DNA of 64,000 nt from Ilex aquifolium (taxonomy: Eukaryota; Streptophyta; Magnoliopsida; Aquifoliales; Aquifoliaceae). The position numbers and the translations under genes are program-made. Positions 56,606-64,000 of the stretch are shown here, piece after piece. The stretch lies in the NCBI GenBank assembly GCA_951799425.1, contig OX637402.1, forward strand, positions 10,196,001 through 10,260,000. The letters run 5' to 3'. Position 1 is the stretch's first letter. Each line of letters opens with the position of its first letter. The notes under the pieces are model-generated. The model made no database searches. It saw only the letters and a list, made by a program, of their open reading frames with translations, and was not told the origin of the DNA.

Positions 56606-59509
56606 GTAGGGGTTTCTTCTCACTCTTGTTCATTGAGGCTAGGGCTTATATATGTATATGTTTTGACTCTAAATCTTGGATATATGTTATGAAATCATTA
56701 TTTCTTGATACCCTTGTAAATATTACCATGTTTTGAAGGAAGCTATGGTTGGATAGCGATGAAATCTCTTCTTCTTGTCTTGAAAACCCTAGTTCTCAAG
56801 AAAAATGGGGTTTTCTCTCAATATTCATTTGTTCTTGATTTCAAAACTCTAGTGCTTTTTATTGAACAATAAAATAGTATTTTTGATGATCTCTTGCATA
56901 TTTTCTTAAATTGTTCTATTGGAATAATACATGTGAACTTTGGGGATTTTTGATTTACTTGTGATTTGAGAAATTGGTTGGTATTGTATCTCTTGTGTGG
57001 ATGTTTGGATGAACATGGGTGGCTGTTGGCCGGGTATTGTAGAGTGGGTAGATGCGTTTCTTACTCAGTGCAGGTTTGAATTTTTCCTACCACTCGTAGT
57101 GGGGTTGGTGCCTTGCGAGGACCAAACCATTATTCGCTCATGTGGTACCGAGGCTGAGGGTTAGTATACTATTCCTGGGTTGGATTCGTCACTGCCAATG
57201 CGTTGATATACTGCTTGATGAAAAACGTTGTTGTTTCCTAACCTCTAAAAACCATCCCTTAATGTGTATATGATTTCGGTGCTAAGGGAGTGTCACTCTC
57301 CCTTGGGATGATGTCAAAAGAAAGGGCAACGAAATGGTTGATGGAATGAAATGAAATGTATGAAATGGAATGTGCGAAATGAACAAAAGTGCTCCCCAAG
57401 TGCAAGGAGTCTTTTGCCTGTCGTGTTTTACTTGGAAAAGTATTCCAAGGTCGTCTCCTCAGGGAAGGAAAGTTCAAGTGTGGAGAAGGTGATTTTGTCA
57501 AAAAGGAAAAGTGTAAAATCTTTTGTTTGAGTTTTGGTGTTTGAAGTTTGTGAATGAAAATACAATAAAAACAAGTGTTGGCTAATCCAAAAGGTTCACT
57601 CCAATGGGAATGCCCAATCAACTCGAACCTTCCTCTGAGGGTTTATAGATGAACGATTTATTCATGGGAAGGTAGGGATAAGATGGGTCACTATCTAAGC
57701 ATAAACTGTGACTAGGCCTACGGAATATCAAAGACTCACCAACTTATCCACCCTCAACCCAGTCAAACCAAACCATCGTACACCGAGAGAGGAAAGAAAA
57801 TGAGTTGAATTGGAAAATCCAAGAGGAGGTCTCCCTTGAATTAGCCAACTAAAAATCTAGCTACTCATACTAAAAGGAAAGACATGCATAATGTAAATAG
57901 ACATGGTATTGAAATGGAAATTAAAACTTAACTTTAAGCAAGAAAACTTGAACTATGAATAAAAATATGCAATACCCATTTTAAGCTAGGAAATGAAGAA
58001 AACTTAAACAACAATGGTGAAATGTAAAATGTAGAACTAAACTTGCAAAGCATTAGAAATAAATGACATTAAAGACAATAAATGAAGTTTACAAGATCCT
58101 TACAAAAGATTACAGGTGAAATGGGTGAAGACAATGCAAAAATCTAACTATTCATCATCTTCTTCACCAAAACTACTCCTAAGCTTAGGTAGCCACCCCC
58201 TTCAAAGCTTGTGAATGCTGAATATATGGTGTGTAGAGACTTCATTTTCGTCCATGAGGGTCCCTAGGGTCTGTGTGTGCAGGCCTCCCATCAATGGGAG
58301 GTGATTTGAAGTCTTGGACAGGCTAGGAGAAGCTTAGCCTGCAACTCCCCTTCTCTCCCATCCTCATTAATGTCCTTGCCTCCAAAGTCTTCAAATTGTG
58401 TAAGGGAGGCATGGTTGTAGGTAGAACATATTGGGATAGGTGTGGGAGAAGTGTAGGTGGGACCCCCAAGCAAGTGGGATATGATTTGCAGGCGTCTGGG
58501 CTGTTCTGGGCATTCTGGGCACGACGTACCGGTATGCGTACTGGTACGGTTTGGCTACTGGAGTTCGGCGTACCGGTATGCCTGCTCTGGACCAGTTTTC
58601 GTAGAATTATCATAACTGTTGATCCAACCGTCCGATTGAGCTGAAATTTTGACACAATATAGCAGACATCCAGATCTACAACTTTCATGTTTTTCAATTT
58701 TTCAGATTCGAAGTGGATCATGGCCAAAAATGAGAAAATTAGCGGTATTGTGTCAAAACTTTGGGAAACCAGTGGGCTAAACCTTCCAAATTTCATTTTT
58801 CTTGGTTTCTTCACCTTTAAGCCTCCAAATTCTCATTGAATGTGTCCATCTCTTCACCACTCATTCATCCTTAGTTGCAAGGTTATAAAATTCATCATTT
58901 ACGCTATAATTACCTGCAACATCGAAAATTTAACATTATTCATAATTTCAGCTAACTCTAAGTACTTAAATACCAAGTTGAGTTAAAATACATGTTATGA
59001 GGCCTTGAAATATACAATATTTAGTGCTCATCATATACGCCCTTCCTAAAGATTGATATCCTTGCAAGGATTGGGTGTGTGTGTGTGGGCCAGGGTATTC
59101 TCGATGTGTTTATTCATGTGATGTCATACATCATACCTGAGATAAACATACATAATGTGTGTAATTGTATATTGTGGTATACAGATACAAGTTGTGGTTT
59201 GAGATATATTGTGGGAAATGGTACAAATGGTGGGTTATTGTTTATTGTTGGAAAGATACAATTGTTGCAAATGGTTTATGGTTGGAATTGGTTTATTGTT
59301 GGGAATTGGTTTTATTTCTTCATTTAAATTATTGTTATTGCTTAGGCTTGAGATTGGGTGAATTGTCACTGTTTACTTTCAAAAGTTATATATAATATTT
59401 GTAAAATGAGACCGACTTGTTTTATATGTTTTCTAAACCTTGTTCGAGTTTGGGAGGATTTTCCTACAGAGCTTAGTGCTCACCCTTTACAAACAATATT
59501 TATTTTCAG
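56606..59509 (+). other. Predicted LTR intron, E 3' LTR (contains G)
   Basis: Donor GAAG|GTAGGGG at 56605/56606; branch-like CTCAC at 59479-59483 (A 27 nt from the acceptor); acceptor TATTTTCAG ending 59509. Without G the length is about 1077 nt. Confidence 0.48.
57212..59033 (-). mobile_element. Element G: Athila-type solo LTR in E's 3' LTR
   Basis: Target duplication tatac at 57207-57211 and 59034-59038. E's 5' LTR shows the uninterrupted site at about 43351-43370 (GTTGATATACGCCC). On the - strand it begins TGATGAGCACTAAATATTG, like H and J. 1822 bp, no internal region. Contains GTACCGGTA-type palindromes at 58526-58581 and the shared pre-promoter module at 58585-58750. Confidence 0.93.
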
Positions 59510-59511
59510 AT

Positions 59512-59607
59512 TTCGGTTTAGAGGAAGAACTCGGAGTTGATGAGCAGGTAGCTTGGGAAGCTCAATTGGATGGAAGCGTGGATCCCGAAGAGGATGTCTA
59601 CAGTTGA
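59512..59607 (+). other. Conserved LTR micro-ORF (31 codons), E 3' LTR
   Basis: Opens FGLEEELGVDEQ, has WE at 15-16 and DPEED near the end, then TGA. It aligns residue for residue with the B, C and I versions, with two extra codons at the end. E's 5' LTR has lost it by deletion. Confidence 0.45.
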
Positions 59608-60007
59608 TCTCTCTATGTTCTAGACTAGGAGATTCCTTTTGAGAATACTGTTCATGTTAATATTTTCCTTATTCCGCTGCGAGATAATAGTTTGACATAT
59701 TCAGTTGGGCGTAATTGACATAGTTTGGTATATTCTTTTGGATGTAATGGTCATAGTTTGGCTTATTCTTTTGGGATGATGTTGTAGATATTATGGATGA
59801 TGAATGAAATTTTCTTTAAGTATGGATCTTATTAGTTGCTCTCATGATGTGAATGGTTTTAAATAGTAATGTCGTCCATGGGGGATTTTGGGGCATTACA
59901 ACTCCATCAAAACGAAGATTACACACATTTCTCCCCAATTTCTTGACAAAAGCAAGTATAAAGGGGCATATTAGCATACAATATATGTCATGTTTTTGTG
60001 CTAATCA

Positions 60008-60020
60008 CACCCCCCAACTT
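60008..60020 (-). promoter_or_regulatory. N polypurine tract
   Basis: AAGTTGGGGGGTG on the - strand before the LTR start TGATTAGCAC. K has the equivalent at 776-793. Confidence 0.75.
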
Positions 60021-60322
60021 GAGCTTTGCTAGTCCCTAGCAAACATTATTTCCAACCACAAGCTATAAATTAATCTAAGATCCGTGCATACACACAATCA
60101 ACATCCAAGCACTTAAAATACACAAATCATATTGCAATTACACAAAAACTTTGGACAATGATAAACAAGACAAATGTGGTATTTCATTGATCATTTCAAA
60201 TAGTTTCTTGCAACGGGTTCAAGTTCCCAACAAAACGGCCAAAACCTAAAGATGCTTCTACTGGCCGACCCAATAAACCCCAACTATGTACAACCACAAT
60301 TCAAAACAAAAACAAAAAATCC
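60021..60322 (-). other. N 3' untranslated region
   Basis: AT-rich, no reading frame, homologous to 794-1102 in K. Nothing further seen in it. Confidence 0.6.
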
Positions 60323-61514
60323 TTAATCATCCTCGTCCATGTCGAATGCATCCTTCTCCTCAGTCTCAGACTCCTCGTCCTCATCCTCTTCGTCGTCCAC
60401 CTCAACGGACACGAAGAGCACAGAAGCAGTAGTAGAGGGTCTAGCTGGAGGCTGTGGTGGTGGTCCTCCCGGGATAGGCTCACCTGGGAAAGTGTGCTGG
60501 AAGATCCTCATAACCATGAGCGTCAGGTCGTGCATGGTGGACTCTAATGCATCTAAGCGCTGAGGAATGGTACAGGCTGGAGCTAGTGAAGGTGCTGGTG
60601 GTGGGTGTTGAAGAAGAAGAAGGCCCTGCTGCAGACGACTCTGGACCCCTAGCTCTCTCCCCCCAGTCCTGGTAGCCCTCTTCTGATTGCTGGATTTCCC
60701 TATAGCTCCAGTCCCTAGGGGGAGCAGTACATCATGCGCATACATCTTCACTTTGGCTTGAACACAAAGCTTGGTGACCAAGTTACCAAAGGGGAGGTTT
60801 GCCTTTGGCTTTGTAGCCGTGGCAAACTCCCGCATCTCCAACCAAATAAAATACGCCACGTCAATGGCAACTCCAGTCATAAATGCATGCAGTAAAGCCA
60901 ACTTTTCTATGTTTGGGTTCTTCTTCGAACCCCGGGGCATCAAATTATAATGAAGAACTTTGTTCATGATTCCATATGAATGCTTGAGGCCCCCGACCAA
61001 TGTTGTTCCGCTAAACGTAGTCGGGTCCTCTTAGGTGAGAGCCACGTAGTTCCTAAGAGTCCTCCCCCCATCCACATTGTGTGGGTAGACCGGGGTGGCC
61101 GGGGGAGGCCTCTCATACCCCATCACGGTGGCTATCGTGGCGGGGGTCACCTCAAATGTTTTGCCACTCATGTTCGCCCTTAACCTTTGCCCATCATCAC
61201 TAAATATCGACAAATTTTGGTAAAATTCCCGACATAAGCCAAAATTGTACCCCTTAACTTCCTCAAACCATAATCTCAACCCCCGTTGTTCAATAATTTT
61301 CACAACCTCATTTGTAGGTCCGAGAGATGCCTTGTCGACATATCTTTCACACGTCACCCCCCTTTTCCTCTATCCTTTGCCTCCAGGCATCGTGTCTCGC
61401 CTTTGTTCTCCGCTCCTCCCTATCTTGGGAGCTAGGACCCTCTCCGGTCCTCTTCTGGGAGGTAGAGTCAGTGGGGGGTGGAGACCTGGGGCCAGTGCTC
61501 TTGGTACGGGCCAT
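60323..61514 (-). pseudogene. N env-like ORF (putative plant transposon protein domain), broken
   Basis: Starts at MARTKSTGPRSPPP (61514) with a basic, Ser/Pro-rich N-terminus. A frameshift near 61350 leads into CERYVDKASLGP, a helical domain with FCREFYQNL-like GLCREFYQNLSIF, an MSGKTFEVTPATIATVMGY segment, a TAA at 61031, then LLHAFMTGVAIDVAYFIW and NLPFGNLVTKLC. The latter resemble the domain found after pol in Athila elements (compare PF20167, from memory). The end is Pro-rich then strongly acidic (EVDDEEDEDEESETEEKD, DMDEDD). Its role is unknown; env-like is a positional name. An upstream in-frame Met at 61616 would add a hydrophobic stretch (GFWWMLLTSLGLGALLMLMA). Confidence 0.72.
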
Positions 61515-64000
61515 GAGCATCAACAGTGCCCCCAAACCTAGGCTAGTCAACAACATCCACCAAAAACCCTCCAAGGGCTCAAATAAGTCCATATCAATCC
61601 CTGTTATGCAAGCCATTAGTATGGAATCAAGTAGGTTTAAGGAAAATAAAAAAGTTGTGTGATTTAGGCGAAAATGGGAAACTAGGGTTTTGTGGAGAAC
61701 ACTTGAAGTTTTTGGCTTAAACACTCTAAAAACCAACCCTAATCCAGAGAAACTAAGAGATTTGAGAGTTGGGGGAAGTAATTTGAAACTTAGAAGAGAG
61801 TAGGAGGAGAGGAGAGGGCTTGAGATGATTTGATTTGGGGGAAATGTGAAGAGTTTTTCGAAAAAAATCTAACTTAAAGCCCTCGTTTTTAGGTTTCTGG
61901 GAAAAACCTTCCACAAGGTTTTGTGTACTGTCAGAGGCAAAAATTCCATAAGGCAAAACCTTCCGAAAGGTCGATCAAAACCTTCCGGAAGGTTTTGCTT
62001 ACTGCTGGGACACTTTTGCCTAGTAATGAAAACCTTCCAGAAGGTTTTGTTCACTTGACAAAACCTTCCGAAAGGTTTTGCCTTTGTTGCAAAACCAATC
62101 CTTTATTCAAAAATTCACATCCAATCCATCCTAACTCAATTCCAACACATCCCAATACCCTACCTAAGACATCTACCCTACCAAAAACTTGAACCACACG
62201 AATGAACCACAGTTGAATTATCATGCCCAAAGTCATTTCCGAAATTGCAACATGATTTAAGATTTTGATGTTCTCAATGTACAAGACATGGAATTCTAAA
62301 TTAAACTACCAAAATGAATACCCAAAATATCAAACAAGAAAATAGCAATGGTAGTCCTAAAACTTATCAAATATCGAAAGTTGAGCAATATTCCCCCATC
62401 CTTTAAGGATAGGGCCACATTAACACATCGTTCAACAGTGCGAACCAAACACACATGAGCAACACCATAGCTTTAAATGCTAGCTAGTCTAGAGTATGCA
62501 CTTACACTTTAATTTTCAAACTCGTGTGTGTGTGCAATGGACATGTAATTTAAGCATTTACACAATGAAATTCACATTCACTTGGCTATCCAAATTAAGC
62601 TTCGATGCAACCTCACCAAGGGTGTCTCTTAACAATGAATCACACTCTCGTTATCCTGGCATGCTCTCCATGTGTATATGTGAGATAGAATCTTGTGCAT
62701 AAAATGAAGTTCATGCATGAAAAATGAAACAACCTTGGCATAATCTCATGAAAGGAATGCTAGGGCCTTAGATAACACAATCAACCTTTCTTGTTCTTTA
62801 AAAGTATGCATCTCCCATGCTTCTCTATATCACTTAGGGCTTCAAGGGTTATAATGGGGCCTTGGGGCAATATTGTGGTACAAGAAACGAAGGATATAGG
62901 ATTCACAAAAAGGGTTGTTTCGAGTGAGGGACTTTTATTTCGAAAGCATCTCCCTTTTCATGGGATTTTCAGTCCAACAACATCACCACACTCTTTGTTT
63001 CTCTTCTTTCTTTTCCTTAACATTTTCCTTTTATTTTTTTCGTTCTTTTTCTCCTTCTCACCCCCTTTTCTCCTTTTCTTGGATCTATCATTCTTTTATG
63101 TTCAACTCTCTTGAGTTTCACATCATTCATCCCTTTTGCTGGGGTTTCCATACCATACTTCCTTCTCTTTTACGATCACTCGTATTCAGCACTAGGAACA
63201 ACCAAGGTAAGGTAGATATTTATCATTTTCACTGGCTTGGTCAGAAATGTGGCATAGAAAAGTATTTCAATTAAGGCTCAATCACAGCGCTAAGAATAAT
63301 ATTTTCACAAGAAAAAGGGCAAAGGCTCAAAATATTAAAAAATGGCCTAAGATCACCTCTAGGTAAGCATGGGGGAGCATTATGCATTTCAAGAGAAGTC
63401 AATCAACTACACAAATGCACCTAATCAAAGCAAAAATAATGAGATTATTGAACACATTTGGAATTTGAAAAATTGTTCTTTGAGTAAATATAAGTTCCCT
63501 CCAAACAAGGATTAGCTCTAAAGCTTTCATGGATTCTTACTCATCTCCACTATTCATGTCAAACACTAAAATGTGAAATCAATCTGTAAATTGACGAAAT
63601 TAAACATTCAAAGCGTGCATATTGGTGAGTTCAAAAGCAAATACCTAAGTGATACTCGAGCATACGATGAACTTCTATAATGTGCTCATATATTCAAAGT
63701 TCAAAGCAAGGATTAACATATCAACAAACCCACAAAACTCATAATAAGCGAATACAGATCAACATTAAGATATTTTCACAATTTTTTTTTTCAAATTTTT
63801 CACATAATTTGGACTAGTGTAAACAAAAATCAGTATGCTCTGTGAAAGGTGACTTTTCACCCCAAAAATTGGTATTATGCATAAAAATTCCCACAACATT
63901 GGTGTAACATGCAAAATGGTGCAAATGGAGAACTTCACCCCCAACTTAATTCATGCATTGTCCTCAATGCAACAAAAAAGATACGATGTGCAATGAAAGA
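61515..64000 (-). other. N spacer between pol (outside the window) and env-like ORF
   Basis: 2.5 kb without a supported gene. 61900-62080 holds five or six CCTTCCGGAAGG palindromes or decayed forms (CCTTCCGAAAGG, CCTTCCAGAAGG). 62985-63100 is CT-rich, so the ORFs there are low complexity. 63250-63360 matches D's spacer at 31550-31650 on the other strand. 63920-63970 holds AATTAAGTTGGGGGTGAAG on the - strand, the boundary phrase after pol in such elements. Confidence 0.6.
61900..62080. repeat. CCTTCCGGAAGG palindrome cluster inside N
   Basis: Units such as AAACCTTCCGGAAGGTTTTG and near copies, outside any LTR, upstream of the env-like ORF in element orientation. This placement parallels the clusters upstream of LTR promoters and may mark an internal promoter; that is inference only. 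Confidence 0.8.

Larger units (their letters stand above)
42039..59900 (+). mobile_element. Element E: full-length but decayed chromovirus, + strand
   Basis: Target duplication actcc at 42034-42038 and 59901-59905, in N's LTR. 5' LTR 42039-43723, primer site 43728-43739, gag-protease-RT-RNase H-integrase from 43905, integrase end and chromodomain at 55382-55856 beyond the H insertion, polypurine tract 55885-55896, 3' LTR 55898-59900 (with G inside). Reading frames have several stops and frameshifts. Catalytic residues in RNase H and integrase are changed. The 5' LTR starts TT instead of TG and lacks about 490 bp present in the 3' LTR. It is an old insertion that later received H, I and G. Confidence 0.93.
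55898..59900 (+). repeat. E 3' LTR, interrupted by G
   Basis: About 2.18 kb once G and its target duplication (57212-59038) are set aside. TGTAAACCCCC to GGGGCATTACA. TATA 56445-56452, palindromes 56280-56392, predicted donor 56605/56606, acceptor 59509, micro-ORF 59512-59607. A run resembling the tail of the leader (56500-56600) is shared with the 5' LTR. Confidence 0.92.
38384..64000 (-). mobile_element. Element N: Athila-like element, - strand, 3' LTR and env-like region, host of P and E
   Basis: The 3' LTR is 38384-39276, 41828-42038 and 59906-60007, interrupted by P and E. It ends GTGCTAATCA followed by a polypurine tract. The first ~560 bp expected from K's LTR (at the left) are missing, so 38384 is a truncation joint with M. 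Internal sequence from 60008 to the window end runs 3' to 5': untranslated region, env-like ORF, spacer, and the post-pol boundary near 63950 (GAATTAAGTTGGGGGTGAAG on the - strand). Pol should lie to the right of the window. Confidence 0.8.

Noticed and set aside
59079..59395. Trp/Gly-rich ORFs of 76-82 codons in E's 3' LTR
   Set aside because: GT-rich LTR sequence with no start context, absent from the 5' LTR.
62791..63274. Phe/Ser-rich ORFs of 107 and 119 codons
   Set aside because: Translation of a CT-rich tract in N's spacer; two overlapping frames look equally open, which points to base composition.

Overview
The window looks like repeat-dense nuclear DNA of a flowering plant, of the kind found in pericentromeric or other gene-poor heterochromatin. 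Everything I can identify is LTR retrotransposon of the Ty3/Gypsy superfamily. I found no host gene, tRNA, rRNA, organelle or bacterial sequence. Two lineages are interleaved. The first is chromodomain-carrying elements, probably Tekay/Del-like: tRNA-iMet primer site TGGTATCAGAGC, LTRs of 2.1-2.6 kb beginning TGTAACNCCCC, and C-terminal motifs such as [19 protein letters not shown]. The second is Athila/Tat-like elements: tRNA-Asp primer site TGGCGCCGTTGCCGGGGA, NPGWRNHPNFSW gag motif, a post-pol env-like ORF, and LTRs of 1.6-1.9 kb. I cannot name the species. Element letters used here are my own labels.

Left nest (1-38383), outside to inside. M, a chromovirus-type non-coding element on the - strand, has K inserted in its LTR. 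K is an Athila-like element on the - strand (LTRs 261-775 and 33179-34795). K holds D, an Athila-like gag-protease element on the + strand (1150 to about 32150). D is split inside its protease by B, a non-coding-core element (5412-29660, TSD gaaca). B is split by C in its left LTR (5880-12535, TSD aaggc) and by A at the first bases of its right LTR (17310-27541, TSD gtaac). O, cut by the window edge at 1-260, interrupts K's left LTR. The solo LTR J (36103-37959, TSD gtttc) sits in M.

Right nest (38384-64000). N is an Athila-like - strand element whose 3' LTR and env-like region are visible; its pol would lie to the right. N's LTR carries P (solo LTR 39277-41822, TSD gtttt) and E (42039-59900, TSD actcc). 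E is a full-length but heavily mutated chromovirus on the + strand. E's integrase is split by the solo LTR H (47916-55376, TSD acggc), which contains I, a young pol-deleted chromovirus (48001-54217). E's 3' LTR is split by the solo LTR G (57212-59033, TSD tatac); E's own 5' LTR provides the matching empty site.

Coding capacity. A is closest to intact: one gag-pol frame broken by two stops and one frameshift. C and I keep gag and protease but have lost most of pol by internal deletion. B and M have lost essentially all coding sequence but keep primer site and/or polypurine tract. D keeps gag and protease with many stops, plus an unidentified 134-codon ORF. E has lost catalytic residues in RNase H and integrase.

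The most interesting signal is in the LTRs. Six chromovirus-type LTR families share TATA box, leader, AG|GTAGGG donor, a ~1.03-1.19 kb intron-like segment, a CTCAC branch-point-like motif and a TTTCAG acceptor. Four of them then carry a conserved 29-31 codon acidic reading frame. LTRs of both lineages also carry clusters of short perfect palindromes upstream of the promoter, and the same palindrome can occur in a chromovirus and an Athila-like LTR.
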